Source: Phenylobacterium sp.
GTDB taxonomy: Bacteria; Pseudomonadota; Alphaproteobacteria; Caulobacterales; Caulobacteraceae
Reading direction: 5' to 3'
DNA length: 32,845 nt
Assembly: GCF_030697305.1 (NCBI RefSeq)
Contig: NZ_JAUYQL010000109.1
Coordinates: 1-32,845, forward strand
Below are positions 12,016-22,084 of this stretch, one piece after another; position 1 is the first letter of the stretch, and each line of letters opens with the position of its first letter. A program made the position numbers and the translations under genes. Under the pieces are notes generated by a model, which made no database searches, was not told the DNA's origin, and saw nothing but the letters and a program-made list of their open reading frames with translations.

Positions 12016-12042
12016 TTATTCTCCTTTTGTTCTCTCAGTCAA
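12014..12042 (-). promoter_or_regulatory. Predicted sidA(–dnaE) promoter
   Basis: On the minus strand, TTGACT (12037–12042) and ATAAGA (12014–12019) are 17 bp apart. This gives a start near 12007 and a leader of about 40 nt before the sidA ATG. Both LexA boxes overlap or abut these elements, which is the normal layout for a repressed SOS promoter. Confidence 0.6.
12018..12032 (-). promoter_or_regulatory. LexA (SOS) box 2, one mismatch
   Basis: ATTC-TCCTTTT-GTTC, one base off GTTC-N7-GTTC, lies in the spacer between the predicted –35 and –10. Its CTTTTGTTC half is typical of strong alphaproteobacterial boxes. Its start is 17 bp from the start of box 1, so two LexA dimers could sit side by side. 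Confidence 0.6.
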
Positions 12043-12127
12043 GCCGCTAACGTCAAGCAGAGCTGGCGGCGTTCTTGCAACCGGGGGCGCAGGAGCCGGC
12101 AAAACGCCGCGAGTCGGAGGGGTCGAT

Positions 12128-12703
12128 ATGAGTAAGCGTGCCATTTTGATCGCATCGTTGATGCTTGCGCTGAGCGCACCGGCCTTCGCGGCCGACAAGG
12201 GCATGGGAAAGCCTCCCGCCCCCAAGGCCGTGGACGAGAAGGGCGTGAACGCCTGGGTCGAACGCTACATCGATGACGAAGGATACGGTGTTTCGGCATT
12301 CGACCCGGACTCGGTCGCGCTGGTCGAGCTGGACTCGATCAAGACCATGAAGGACGGGACGCTGCGCTTCTGGTCCAAGACGGAATACTTCAAGCCGACC
12401 AAGCTCGGCGAGGTCGACGGCATACGCTCCTACAAGCTGCTGACGGCGCTCGATTGCGACAAGGAGCGCATCCAGTCGCTGGCCATCGATTACTACGGGG
12501 AAAACTCCCTCCAAGGAGAGCAGCTCAGTTCCATCGAGGGCGACGAGAGCTGGACCTATCTGCGCCCCGGCAGCTGGGACGAGTATGTGGCGGCGGACGT
12601 GTGCGCCTACGTGATTGAGCTCGCCAAGACCAAGGCGGCCGGCAGCGCCAAGCTGAAGGGCGTCGAATCCGAGGCCAAGGCCTGGGTCGGGAGCGCCAAG
12701 TGA
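12128..12703 (+). CDS. Exported surface-adhesin protein E-like protein, copy 1
   Basis: 191 residues with a clear signal peptide (SKRAILIASLMLALSAPAFA, cut after Ala-Phe-Ala). The mature domain shows the adhesin-E-like pattern as I recall it: a beta-strand with LVELDSIKTMKDGTLRFWSK, then ALDCDKERI, a YYGENSLQGE segment, a late Trp (SWTYLRPGS) and a second Cys (ADVCAYV). Two cysteines could form a disulfide. In Haemophilus, protein E binds host laminin and vitronectin; here the role is unknown and probably envelope-related. The ATG at 12128–12130 has GGAGGGG 6 nt upstream. The next gene is a paralogue starting on its stop codon. The gene is divergent from sidA–dnaE, and any shared SOS control is unproven. 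Confidence 0.75.
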   Translation: MSKRAILIASLMLALSAPAFAADKGMGKPPAPKAVDEKGVNAWVERYIDDEGYGVSAFDPDSVALVELDSIKTMKDGTLRFWSKTEYFKPTKLGEVDGIRSYKLLTALDCDKERIQSLAIDYYGENSLQGEQLSSIEGDESWTYLRPGSWDEYVAADVCAYVIELAKTKAAGSAKLKGVESEAKAWVGSAK

Positions 12704-13215
12704 ACCGCGCGAGCGCCGTTCTGGGCGCGCTCGCCGCATCGCTGCTGCTGACGGCGGGCGGGGCGACTGCAGCCGACGGGACGCCAGCGCCCAGAGCCAA
12801 GTCGAGCCTCTCCGAGGTCAGGTCCTGGATGGACGACCGCGTGACCGGTGACGAGCACTACACCTTGATCGGCTGGACCGGCGAAGGCGTCTACCTGGTC
12901 AGCCTCAAGGAGGCGCGGGTCATGAATGACGGCCTGGTGCGCTTCTGGTCGAGGATCGAGAACTTCAAGCCCCGGCCCGCCCCGAGCGGCGGGGCCTCGC
13001 TCTCGTCGAACACCTACAACGAGGCCGACTGCGCGCGGCGCCGGTACCACATGATCTCCAAGGACTTCTTCGCAGAAGGCAACCTGCGTGGCGACGCACT
13101 GGAACGCTGGGACCTGGATTCAGGCTGGTACGACGTGACGCCGAAGTCCATGGGCGCGCTGATGCTGGACGAGGTCTGCGCAGAGATCTCGGCCCGGGGC
13201 GCCCCAGCCTCCTAG
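12700..13215 (+). CDS. Exported surface-adhesin protein E-like protein, copy 2
   Basis: 171 residues, starting at a GTG that overlaps the previous stop by 4 bp (GTGA), so it is translationally coupled. The signal peptide reads NRASAVLGALAASLLLTAGGATA. The mature part matches copy 1 in layout: VYLVSLKEARVMNDGLVRFW against ALVELDSIKTMKDGTLRFW, then ENFKP, EADCARRR, FFAEGNLRGD, a late Trp and DEVCAEI. The two cysteines and the FW…FKP core are kept while the rest has diverged, so this is an old tandem duplication rather than a recent copy. Function unknown; they may act as a pair in the periplasm or at the surface. Its end is 3 bp from the end of the converging lolD. Confidence 0.72.
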   Translation: MNRASAVLGALAASLLLTAGGATAADGTPAPRAKSSLSEVRSWMDDRVTGDEHYTLIGWTGEGVYLVSLKEARVMNDGLVRFWSRIENFKPRPAPSGGASLSSNTYNEADCARRRYHMISKDFFAEGNLRGDALERWDLDSGWYDVTPKSMGALMLDEVCAEISARGAPAS

Positions 13216-13218
13216 CTA

Positions 13219-13905
13219 TCAGCCCGTGTAGGGCTCCAGGTGACCGTCGCGCAGAGCCAGCACGCGGTCCATGTGGCGGGCGAGCTCGAGATTGTGCGTG
13301 GCCACAACCGCAGCGACGCCCTCGCGGCGCGCCAGCTGATGCAGGCTCTGGAACACCGCCAGCGATGTGGCTGGATCCAGATTTCCGGTCGGCTCGTCGG
13401 CCAGCAACAGGCGCGGGGCGTTTGCCAGCGCGCGGGCGACGGCGACGCGCTGCTGCTCACCGCCCGAAAGCTGCCCCGGCTGGTGGCGCACCCGTTCGGC
13501 GAGCCCCAGGTCGGCCAGCAGTGTCTGCGCCCGTGTCCGCGCCGCCGCCCTCGCCCGCCCGGCGATCATCTGCGGCAGGGCGACATTATCCAGGGCCGAG
13601 AACTCCGGCAGCAGATGGTGGAACTGGTAGACAAAGCCGATGGTGGCCAGCCGCACACGCGTGCGCGAAGCCTCGCTGAGGTTGGAGCAGTCCACGCCCT
13701 CGATGACGATCGCGCCTGCGTCCGGATGCTCCAGTAGGCCTGCGGCGTGCAGCAGCGAGGACTTACCCGATCCAGACGGTCCGATCAGGCCGACGATCTC
13801 GCCAGGCGACACGTCCAGATCAACGCCGCGCAACACATGCAGCGGGCCCGCGCCGGTGACATAGGTGCGCTCCAGCCCGCGGATCGAGAGCACCGGGCTA
13901 CTCAT
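13219..13905 (-). CDS. lolD: Lipoprotein-releasing ABC transporter ATPase LolD
   Basis: Powers release of outer-membrane lipoproteins from the inner membrane to the LolA carrier. 228 residues. Walker A is [20 protein letters not shown]; the Q-loop region is [19 protein letters not shown]; the ABC signature is [17 protein letters not shown]; Walker B is [12 protein letters not shown]; the switch His lies in [10 protein letters not shown]. The ATG at 13903–13905 lies inside the end of lolC (8-bp overlap), so the two are coupled. The in-frame open sequence upstream is shadow and lacks homology. LolD-type sequence between lolC and dnaE fits Lol rather than other MacB-like exporters. Confidence 0.94.
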   Translation of the reverse strand: MSSPVLSIRGLERTYVTGAGPLHVLRGVDLDVSPGEIVGLIGPSGSGKSSLLHAAGLLEHPDAGAIVIEGVDCSNLSEASRTRVRLATIGFVYQFHHLLPEFSALDNVALPQMIAGRARAAARTRAQTLLADLGLAERVRHQPGQLSGGEQQRVAVARALANAPRLLLADEPTGNLDPATSLAVFQSLHQLARREGVAAVVATHNLELARHMDRVLALRDGHLEPYTG

Positions 13906-15181
13906 AGCGAAGCGCCTCGACCGGATCGATGCGCGAGGCCCGCCACGACGGCGGCAGGGTGGCCAGGAACGACAGTGCAAGCGCCCAGCCCACGATGATC
14001 GCCACCTCGCTCCAGTCCACCTTGGCCGGCACGTGACTGAGGAAATAGACGTCGGAGCTAAACACCTCCGCGCCCGTCGCCCACTCAACGAAATGCTGGA
14101 TCGGCCCAATGAAGGTGCAGAACAACACCCCGATGGCGAGGCCCGCGATGGTGCCCAGCACGCCGACCGAAGCGCCCGCCATGAAGAAGATGCGCAGGAT
14201 CGACCCCTGCCCGGCCCCCATGGTGCGCAGGATGGCGATGTCGCGGCTCTTGTTCTTCACCAGCATCACCAAACCCGAGATGATGTTCATCGCCGCGATC
14301 GCCACCAGCATCATCAGGATCAGGCGCATGACGTTGCGCTCGACCTTCAGCGCGCCCCAGAAGGCGGCGTTCTTCTCGGTCCAGTCGGTGACCACGGTGG
14401 CGGGGCCGGCGGCGCGCGCCACTTCGTCCTTCATCTCCAGCGCCTTGTCGGGATTGGCGACCTTGATCTCGATGAAGTCGACCATCCCCTCACGGCCGAA
14501 GAAAAGCTGCGCCTGCTCGAGCGGCATGTAGATGAAGATCTGGTCGTACTCACTCATGCCGACGCTGAAGGTCGCGGCGACCGTGTAGGTCTTGCGCTGC
14601 GGCGTCGCACCGAACGCGGTCGCCCCGCCGGTGGGTGAGATCAGGGTGAGAGAATCGCCCGCCCGCACGCCCAGGGATTGGGCCAGCCGCGCGCCGACCA
14701 CGATCTCGTCGCCGCCGTATTCGCCGGCGCCGAATCCCTGCAACGACCCGCCGGTCAGGCTACCGGAGATGATCTTGGTGGCGGCGAGATCGCGCGGACT
14801 GACGCCACGAACCACAGCGCCGCTGATCTGCGCCGGCCCGAGCGCCATCGCCTGCGCCTCGATGACGGGCGTCACCTGGACCACGCCCGGCAGGTCCGCC
14901 AGCCGGCGCACGACGCCGTCTCGCTCCGGCGTCGCGAGCGCCCCGCCAGCAACGTACAGATGGCCATTGAACCCTAAGATTCTATTCAGTAATTCAGTTC
15001 GAAAGCCATTCATGACCGACATGACGATGATCAGCACGGCGACCGCCAGCATGATGCCGATGAACGAGATGATCGAGATCATCGCCACCCCGCCCTCCTT
15101 GCGCTTGGCGCGCAGGTAGCGGGCGGCGACGGAGCGTTCCCATTCACCGAACGGCGGCGCTCGGCCGCCAGTATCGCTCAC
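13898..15181 (-). CDS. lolC: Lipoprotein-releasing ABC transporter permease LolC/E
   Basis: Membrane subunit of the Lol exporter, 427 residues. An N-terminal amphipathic stretch ([22 protein letters not shown]) precedes the first helix ([21 protein letters not shown]). Then comes a periplasmic domain of about 200 residues with HLYVAGG and GRLITG-like strands, and three C-terminal helices (including [22 protein letters not shown] and [23 protein letters not shown]). This is the LolC/E type with four helices. Start GTG 15179–15181 overlaps the proS stop by 4 bp (GTGA). Only one LolC/E gene is visible beside lolD, as in many alphaproteobacteria where one protein may serve both roles; whether another lies elsewhere cannot be seen. 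Confidence 0.92.
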   Translation of the reverse strand: MSDTGGRAPPFGEWERSVAARYLRAKRKEGGVAMISIISFIGIMLAVAVLIIVMSVMNGFRTELLNRILGFNGHLYVAGGALATPERDGVVRRLADLPGVVQVTPVIEAQAMALGPAQISGAVVRGVSPRDLAATKIISGSLTGGSLQGFGAGEYGGDEIVVGARLAQSLGVRAGDSLTLISPTGGATAFGATPQRKTYTVAATFSVGMSEYDQIFIYMPLEQAQLFFGREGMVDFIEIKVANPDKALEMKDEVARAAGPATVVTDWTEKNAAFWGALKVERNVMRLILMMLVAIAAMNIISGLVMLVKNKSRDIAILRTMGAGQGSILRIFFMAGASVGVLGTIAGLAIGVLFCTFIGPIQHFVEWATGAEVFSSDVYFLSHVPAKVDWSEVAIIVGWALALSFLATLPPSWRASRIDPVEALRYE

Positions 15182-16497
15182 GCGCTGATCGCCTTGATCG
15201 CCGCGTCCAACGCCAGGGATTGGCGATCGCCGGTGGCGCGGCGCTTGATCTCGACCACGCCCTCGGCGACGCCCTTCGGACCGATAATCAGCTGCCAGGG
15301 GATGCCGACCAGATCCATGGCCGCGAACTTCGCCCCCGGACGATCGGGGCCGTCGTCCAGCAGCGGCTCCTTGCCGGCGGCGGAGAGCGCCGCATAAGCC
15401 TGCTCGCACACCGCATCGACCGCGGCGTCGCCGGGCCGCAGGTTGATGATCGCCACGCCGAACGGGGCGACCGAGTCCGGCCAGATGATGCCCGCATCAT
15501 CGTGGCTCGCCTCGATGATCGCGCCCGCAAGGCGTGACACGCCGACGCCATAGGATCCGCCGTGGATCGGCCGATCGACGCCGTCCGGTCCCGTCACATT
15601 GGCCTTCATCGGCTTGGAGTACTTCTCGCCGAAGTAGAAGATGTGGCCGACCTCGATGCCCCGCGCCGACAACTGCTTGTCGGTCGGCACTTCCGCGCCG
15701 AAGCGCTCGGCGTCATGCATCTCGTCTGTCGCTGCGTAGAGATTGGCGCGCTTGTCGACCAATGGCTGCAGGTCTCCGTCCCAGTCCACGTCCGGCCCGG
15801 GTGCGCCCATCTCCACCAGGTCGGCATGGCAGAACACCTGGCTCTCGCCCGTGTCCGCCAGGATGATGAACTCGTGCGACAGGTCGCCGCCGATCGGGCC
15901 CGGATCGGCCTTCATCGGCACCGCCTTCAGCCCCATCCGCGCATAGGTGTTGAGGTAGGCGATGAACATTCGGTTGTACGACTTGCGCGCCGTCGCTTCG
16001 TCTACGTCGAACGAATAGGCGTCCTTCATCAGGAATTCGCGGCCGCGCATGACGCCGAAGCGCGGACGCCGCTCGTCGCGGAACTTCCACTGGATGTTGT
16101 AGAGGTTCTTCGGCAGGTCCTTGTAGCTCTTCACATAGGCGCGGAAGATCTCGGTGATCACCTCCTCCGCCGTCGGCCCGTACAGCAGGTCGCGCTTGTG
16201 GCGGTCGGTGATGCGCAGCATCTCGTCGCCGTAGTCGTCGTAGCGGCCGCTCTCGCGCCACAGATCGGCGAGTTGCAGGGTCGGCATCAGCACCTCGATG
16301 GCGCCGGCGCGGTCCATCTCCTCGCGCACGATCTGCTCGATCTTGCGCAGCACCCGCAGGCCCAGCGGCAGCCAGGCGTAGATGCCGGCCGCCTCCTGCC
16401 GGATCATGCCGGCGCGCAGCATCAGCTGATGGGAGACGATCTGGGCGTCGGCCGGCGCCTCGCGCAGCGTCGGCATGAAGTAACGCGATAGGCGCAT
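15178..16497 (-). CDS. proS: Prolyl-tRNA synthetase, short alphaproteobacterial type
   Basis: Charges tRNA-Pro. 439 residues, the short form (type 2) lacking the large editing insertion of the roughly 570-residue E. coli enzyme. Class II motifs are present: motif 1 region [20 protein letters not shown], motif 2 [20 protein letters not shown], motif 3 [15 protein letters not shown]. The C-terminal anticodon-binding domain is around [10 protein letters not shown] to WQLIIGPKG. Loss of the insertion predicts reliance on a free-standing Ala-tRNA-Pro editing protein elsewhere (inference from family knowledge). ATG at 16495–16497; coupled to lolC through a 4-bp overlap. Confidence 0.96.
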   Translation of the reverse strand: MRLSRYFMPTLREAPADAQIVSHQLMLRAGMIRQEAAGIYAWLPLGLRVLRKIEQIVREEMDRAGAIEVLMPTLQLADLWRESGRYDDYGDEMLRITDRHKRDLLYGPTAEEVITEIFRAYVKSYKDLPKNLYNIQWKFRDERRPRFGVMRGREFLMKDAYSFDVDEATARKSYNRMFIAYLNTYARMGLKAVPMKADPGPIGGDLSHEFIILADTGESQVFCHADLVEMGAPGPDVDWDGDLQPLVDKRANLYAATDEMHDAERFGAEVPTDKQLSARGIEVGHIFYFGEKYSKPMKANVTGPDGVDRPIHGGSYGVGVSRLAGAIIEASHDDAGIIWPDSVAPFGVAIINLRPGDAAVDAVCEQAYAALSAAGKEPLLDDGPDRPGAKFAAMDLVGIPWQLIIGPKGVAEGVVEIKRRATGDRQSLALDAAIKAISA

Positions 16498-16594
16498 GCG
16501 GGCGGGCTTTCCGGCGTTGGAGGTTGCGGCGGTGATACCCTTGCCGGCGAAGGCATTGCAACGCGCAGGCGCGAAAGAACCTGCGGCCAGGCTT

Positions 16595-16855
16595 CTACAG
16601 GCCCGACGGCAACCGCGGCAGGTGGATGATCTGCAGCTTCAGGACCAACCAGAAGACGCCGAACACCACGGCTGAGATCCAGGTTGTGGTGAAGAACTTG
16701 CGCTTCAGCTTCGGGTCGACCGGCGCACCGGGATCGCCGCCGTCGCCCTTGTCGATGCCCGCCTCGGCGTGGCTGATCGTCCCCAGCGGCAGCACCGCGA
16801 ACAGCACCGTCCACCAGATGGTCAGATAGATCGCGACGCCGGTGAACCAGGACAT
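16595..16855 (-). CDS. DUF1467 family small membrane protein
   Basis: 86 residues with two membrane helices: [22 protein letters not shown] near the start and [20 protein letters not shown] near the end, joined by an acidic Gly/Asp loop ([20 protein letters not shown]). The [17 protein letters not shown] segment is typical of the alphaproteobacterial DUF1467 family, which has no assigned function and is often found beside mce or proS. The ATG at 16853–16855 shares its A with the mce stop (TGATG), so translation is coupled. A link to methylmalonyl-CoA metabolism is suggested only by position. Confidence 0.88.
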   Translation of the reverse strand: MSWFTGVAIYLTIWWTVLFAVLPLGTISHAEAGIDKGDGGDPGAPVDPKLKRKFFTTTWISAVVFGVFWLVLKLQIIHLPRLPSGL

Positions 16856-17277
16856 CAGTGCGCCTCTTGCGGCGTGGCCATCAGCTCGACCAGGACGCCA
16901 CCCATGTCCTTGGGGTGGACGAAGATCACCGGCACGCCGTGGGCGCCGATTCGCGGTTCGCCGGTCCCCAGCACCGTGGCGCCCTTGGCGCGCATGGCGT
17001 CTCGGGCGGCGAGGATGTCTTCGACCTCGAAGCACAGGTGGTGCTGACCGCCCTTGGGGTTCTTGGCCAGGAAACCGTGGATCGGCGAGTCCGCGCCGTG
17101 GGGCTCGATCAGTTCGATCTGGCTGTTCGGCAGATTGACGAAGCACACCCACACGCCCTGCTCGGGCAGGGCGAATTTGTCGGTGATCGAGGTCGCGCCC
17201 AGCACATCGCGGTACATGCGCACCGCGTCGTCGATGGAAGGCGTGGCGACGCCCACGTGATTCAGCTTGCCGATCAT
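16855..17277 (-). CDS. mce: Methylmalonyl-CoA epimerase
   Basis: Interconverts (S)- and (R)-methylmalonyl-CoA, feeding propionyl-CoA carbon to succinyl-CoA. 140 residues made of two vicinal-oxygen-chelate repeats. Expected metal ligands are in place: His7 (KLNHVGVAT), Gln53 (NSQIELIEP), His80 (GGQHHLCFEV) and Glu131 (GVLVELMATP). HGFLAKNPKGG is a strong family mark. ATG at 17275–17277. It heads the mce–DUF1467–proS–lolC–lolD run, though the 97-bp gap before proS could hold another promoter. Confidence 0.95.
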   Translation of the reverse strand: MIGKLNHVGVATPSIDDAVRMYRDVLGATSITDKFALPEQGVWVCFVNLPNSQIELIEPHGADSPIHGFLAKNPKGGQHHLCFEVEDILAARDAMRAKGATVLGTGEPRIGAHGVPVIFVHPKDMGGVLVELMATPQEAH

Positions 17278-17355
17278 GCCTTCAACCTCGCCATTCGAAA
17301 CTCGGCGGAGCTATAGCCCAATTGCGGGCCCGACGGCGAGCCGCCTCGATGCGAC

Positions 17356-18810
<1,455 letters not shown>

Positions 18811-18855
18811 TCAGAAGTCGGGGATCCGGCGCGCGCGGGCGCCGGAACGCGGGCC

Positions 18856-19038
18856 CTAGTCTTCCTTGGGCGTCAGGACCTGGCGGCCCTTATACATGCC
18901 GGTCTTCAGGTCGACGTGGTGGGGCCGCTTCAGCTCGCCCGTTTCCTTGTCTTCGACGAAGGCGTTGGGGCCCAGCGCATGGTGCGAGCGACGCATGTTG
19001 CGCCGCGAGGGCGAAGTTTTTCTCTTGGGGACGGCCAT
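18856..19038 (-). CDS. rpmF: Large ribosomal subunit protein L32
   Basis: 60 residues. [20 protein letters not shown] is the diagnostic L32 N-terminus, followed by [20 protein letters not shown] and [15 protein letters not shown]. The zinc-ribbon cysteines of some L32 proteins are absent, as usual in alphaproteobacteria. The ATG at 19036–19038 was chosen because all homology starts there; the open frame upstream is shadow. It is divergent from the O-antigen-ligase-like gene across 114 bp that must hold its promoter. In many alphaproteobacteria plsX and fabH follow rpmF, but here a terminator and eno follow. Confidence 0.96.
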   Translation of the reverse strand: MAVPKRKTSPSRRNMRRSHHALGPNAFVEDKETGELKRPHHVDLKTGMYKGRQVLTPKED

Positions 19039-19152
19039 GGGAGAATCTCTCAGGCGTGAAAACAAGGACGGCGGCCAACGGGGCCGCCGACGTGAGCGCG
19101 GGTGTATGCATGAAACCCCGCGTCGATTCAAGCGCGGCTGAAACGCCGCATC

Positions 19153-20472
19153 GTGGCGCCGCGTCTTCTGGACAGCGCCAGGGTCGGCCCTATCATCCCG
19201 CCCGTGCCCGAACAGATCAAGACAGAGTCCCTCGCGAGCGTGGCGCAGGTTGAGTTGGACGCGTCCGCGATCGGTCCCGGCCTTTCGCGGTGGTGCGGCC
19301 GGGTGCTCATTGGGTTCGGCTGCCTCCTGCCGCTGCTAGCTTGGCTGTCGCCGCTTGGCTTTGCACCGACGCTCGCCTTCATGGGCCTGCTGAGCCTGCC
19401 TGCCCTGCGCGCACGCCGCGCCGACAGGCCGGTCCTGGTGATTGTGTTGGCGGGGTCGGTCTGGTTCTCGGCCTCGATCCTGTGGAGCCCGTTCCGCCCC
19501 GACGAACTGGAGGACGCCACGGCTCTGAAAGTGCTGGCCGCCGTGCCGCTGTTCGCCGGCGCCATCTGCGCCGCGCGCGCCGCAGCGCCAGAGCTGCTGC
19601 GCCGGGCGTTGCTGATCGCCGTGATCGGGCTGACCGCTTACGGGGTGCTGCTGACCATCGAAGGCCTCAGCGGCGCCGCCATCTACCAGTGGGTCCGCGC
19701 GTCGACCGGTGATCCGATTCGCCCCGACCTCGCCGCCCGCAACGTGGCGCGCGGCGCCTTCGTGCTTTCCGTGCTCGCCGCGCCGGCCGCCGCAGCGGGA
19801 TGGCGACTGGGCCTGGGCTTCGGCCCGGCGCTGGCGATGGCCGCCGGGATCATCGCTGCGGAGCTCGGATTCGATTCGGATGCGCCGGTGCTGGCGCTGC
19901 TGTCAGCGTCGGCCGCCGCCGGCGCCTTCGCCCTCGCGCCCAGGCTGGCGCCCAGGCTGATGGGCCTGGCGGCGCTCGTCGTCGTGCTGGCCACGCCCGG
20001 CGTGATCTGGGGCCTACAGGCCGCCGGGCTTTACGACGGCCTGATGCAGGCTGCCCCGCTCTCCTGGGCCGAGCGTATGGGCTACTGGAGCCATGCCGCC
20101 GCGCGGATCGCCGCCCATCCGCTGATCGGCTGGGGCCTCGACGCCAGCCGCACCATGAGCCCCGACATCATCCTGCATCCGCACAACGGGCCGTTGCAGC
20201 TTTGGCTGGAGCTGGGCGTCGTCGGGGCCGCGCTCGCCGCGGCGCTTTGGGCGATGCTGTTCCGCAAGGCTTCCCGCGAGAGAGCTGATCTCTCCGGAGC
20301 GGCGATGGCCGGGGCGGCGGCGGCCTATTTCAGCATCGCGGCCGTGGGCTTCGGGGTCTGGCAGGACTGGTGGCTGGCGTTGGGTGTCGCGGCCTGCGTC
20401 CTGTGCACCGCTCTGGACCGCCTCAGCCCCGCGGCGTCCGCAGCACCACGCAGCTCACCAGATACGGATTGA
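19153..20472 (+). CDS. O-antigen ligase/polymerase-like membrane protein (Wzy_C type)
   Basis: 439 residues with about ten to twelve membrane segments rich in Leu, Ala and Gly. The late periplasmic loop has the family marks [20 protein letters not shown], then GLDASR and, after a short gap, [19 protein letters not shown]: the Arg/His and His-Asn residues conserved in O-antigen ligases and related glycan polymerases. It probably transfers or polymerises lipid-linked surface glycans in the inner membrane. WaaL and Wzy cannot be told apart here. The start is uncertain: GTG at 19153, or GTG at 19204 which would drop 17 residues before PEQIKTES. Its last 50 bp overlap the end of the converging methyltransferase gene. 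Confidence 0.85.
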   Translation: MAPRLLDSARVGPIIPPVPEQIKTESLASVAQVELDASAIGPGLSRWCGRVLIGFGCLLPLLAWLSPLGFAPTLAFMGLLSLPALRARRADRPVLVIVLAGSVWFSASILWSPFRPDELEDATALKVLAAVPLFAGAICAARAAAPELLRRALLIAVIGLTAYGVLLTIEGLSGAAIYQWVRASTGDPIRPDLAARNVARGAFVLSVLAAPAAAAGWRLGLGFGPALAMAAGIIAAELGFDSDAPVLALLSASAAAGAFALAPRLAPRLMGLAALVVVLATPGVIWGLQAAGLYDGLMQAAPLSWAERMGYWSHAAARIAAHPLIGWGLDASRTMSPDIILHPHNGPLQLWLELGVVGAALAAALWAMLFRKASRERADLSGAAMAGAAAAYFSIAAVGFGVWQDWWLALGVAACVLCTALDRLSPAASAAPRSSPDTD

Positions 20473-21085
20473 ACAGCCAGTAGAGCCTGCCCATCGAGCG
20501 CTTCCACTTGGCCCATCCGAGGAACGGGAACGGCAGGCGGAACAGCGGGCGCAGCAGCAGCCAAGGCCGCGCGCGCACCTGGTCGCGGTAGGAGCCGGTC
20601 GCCAGCTCCTCGGCCAACAGCACCTCGCAGCCCGGGAACAGCGCCGCCATCTCCTGCGGCGTCGGCCTGAACATCGTGTCGATCGGGTCGCGGTGGTGCG
20701 GATAGCTGCGCGGCCCGGTGACTACCAGGATGCCGCCGGGCGCCACCAGCGCCTGGGCTCGCCTCGCCAGGTCGGCCGGATCGACCACATGCTCCAGGAT
20801 GTTGCAGAGCGTGAGCGCGCGTGCACCGACCGCCTTCGCCCGCGCCAGGCCTTCGTCGGAGAGGATGTCAGCGGCGATATCGACGCCGTCGCCCTCCTTC
20901 AGGTCTAGATGCACGACGCGCACGCCGCGCGCCTCCAGCGGCGCCACGATCTCCTCATGGATCCAAGGCTGGATCTCGGTGCGGAAGGTGCGTGTGGAGG
21001 CGCCGACGTTGAGCAATGGGCTCAACGCTTCGGCGTCGAAGGCGGACAGCGCCGCGCCGACCCAGGCGGCCTCGGTCGGAAACAT
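20423..21085 (-). CDS. Class I SAM-dependent methyltransferase
   Basis: 220 residues. The SAM site is recognisable: motif I LLNVGAST, an acidic strand end VVHLDLKEGDGVDIAADI, then ALTLCNILEHVVDPADLARR and LVAPGGILVVTGP. A His/Arg segment (YPHHRDPIDTMFRPTPQEM) resembles methyltransferases of surface-glycan clusters. The C-terminus is basic and aromatic (LPFPFLGWAKWKRSMGRLYW), perhaps membrane-associating. Substrate unknown; a sugar or lipid-linked glycan is inferred from neighbours. It is divergent from the glycosyltransferase across 63 bp and overlaps the ligase-like gene tail to tail by 50 bp. ATG at 21083–21085. Confidence 0.82.
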   Translation of the reverse strand: MFPTEAAWVGAALSAFDAEALSPLLNVGASTRTFRTEIQPWIHEEIVAPLEARGVRVVHLDLKEGDGVDIAADILSDEGLARAKAVGARALTLCNILEHVVDPADLARRAQALVAPGGILVVTGPRSYPHHRDPIDTMFRPTPQEMAALFPGCEVLLAEELATGSYRDQVRARPWLLLRPLFRLPFPFLGWAKWKRSMGRLYWLFNPYLVSCVVLRTPRG

Positions 21086-21148
21086 CTGTGAGGCGCGTGT
21101 CCGTCAGGTGCTAAGGGGAGCGTCGCGGTAACACGAATCGGCGGGCCG

Positions 21149-22084
21149 GTGGAGCGCATCCTGGTCATCAAGCTTTCGGCGTTGGGCGACTTCGTCCAAG
21201 CCACCGGCTGCATGAAGGCGATCCGAGCGGCGCATCCGCAAGCCCATCTCGTCCTGCTGACGACGCCGCCCTACGCCGACCTCGGTCGGGCCTGCGGCTG
21301 GTTCGACGAGGTGTGGAGCGACGGACGTCCGGCGTGGCGCAACGTCGGCGCGGTGGTCAGGCTGATCACCCGCATACGGCGCGCGCGCTTCTCCCGCGTC
21401 TACGACCTCCAGACCCAGGGCCGCACCAATCGCTACTTCCAACTGCTGTGGCCGAACCGGCCGGCTTGGTCCGGCAACGCCCGCGGCGCGGTATTCGAGG
21501 ACAAGGCTCCGGGTCGCGAGCGGCTGCACCTGCAGGACCTGCAGCGCCGCCAACTGGCCGTCGCGGGGATCACCGACACGCCGCCGCCGGATTTGAGTTG
21601 GCTGCGGGCGGAGGTCGCCGATCTGGGCGTTCCCGGCGCCTACGCACTCCTGGTTCCTGGCGGCGCGGCGCATCGGCCAGCCAAGCGATGGCCGGTCGCG
21701 TCCTATGCGGCGCTGGCCGGGCGTCTGGTCGAGCGAGGCGTCACGCCGGTGATCCTCGGCCACGGCGAGGGGGAAGCGAGACTCGCCGAACAGATCCGCG
21801 CTGCGGCGCCGCGGTCCGTCAGTCTCGTTGGCCGCACCCCCCTGGCCGCGATCGCCGAACTGGCGCGCGGCGCACGCCTGGCGGTCGGCAACGACACCGG
21901 CCCCATCCACCTGATCGCCGCCGCGGGCGCGCCTGTCGTGGTGCTGTTCTCCGCCGACAGCGACCCAGCGATGAGCGCGCCGCGCGCCGTGCGTCCCGGA
22001 CAGAGCGTCGCAGTCTTGCGCGAGCCCGACATCACACAGCTCACGCCGGAACAAGTCTGGGCGGCTGCTGCGCCGCTCCTCTAG
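21149..22084 (+). CDS. Glycosyltransferase family 9 (ADP-heptose:LPS heptosyltransferase-like)
   Basis: 311 residues with the GT-B layout of family 9. The N-terminal acceptor half starts RILVIKLSALGDFVQATGCM. The C-terminal donor half has ALLVPGGAAHRPAKRWPVAS, a VILGHGEGE strand and the family-defining GNDTGPIHLIAAAGAPVVVL. It probably adds a heptose or related sugar to LPS core from a nucleotide donor at the inner face of the membrane. The acceptor cannot be inferred, so I give no waa symbol. The start GTG (21149–21151) directly precedes the homology. Its TAG lies in a CTAG that is also the stop of the opposing channel gene. Confidence 0.88.
   Translation: MERILVIKLSALGDFVQATGCMKAIRAAHPQAHLVLLTTPPYADLGRACGWFDEVWSDGRPAWRNVGAVVRLITRIRRARFSRVYDLQTQGRTNRYFQLLWPNRPAWSGNARGAVFEDKAPGRERLHLQDLQRRQLAVAGITDTPPPDLSWLRAEVADLGVPGAYALLVPGGAAHRPAKRWPVASYAALAGRLVERGVTPVILGHGEGEARLAEQIRAAAPRSVSLVGRTPLAAIAELARGARLAVGNDTGPIHLIAAAGAPVVVLFSADSDPAMSAPRAVRPGQSVAVLREPDITQLTPEQVWAAAAPLL

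Noticed and set aside
12053..12739. A 228-codon open frame on the minus strand opposite the first adhesin-E-like gene.
   Set aside because: The plus strand has a good ribosome-binding site, a signal peptide and a paralogous neighbour; the minus-strand product has no such features.
15562..16491. A 309-codon open frame on the plus strand opposite proS.
   Set aside because: Antisense shadow of a fully recognised tRNA synthetase; no domain and no ribosome-binding site.
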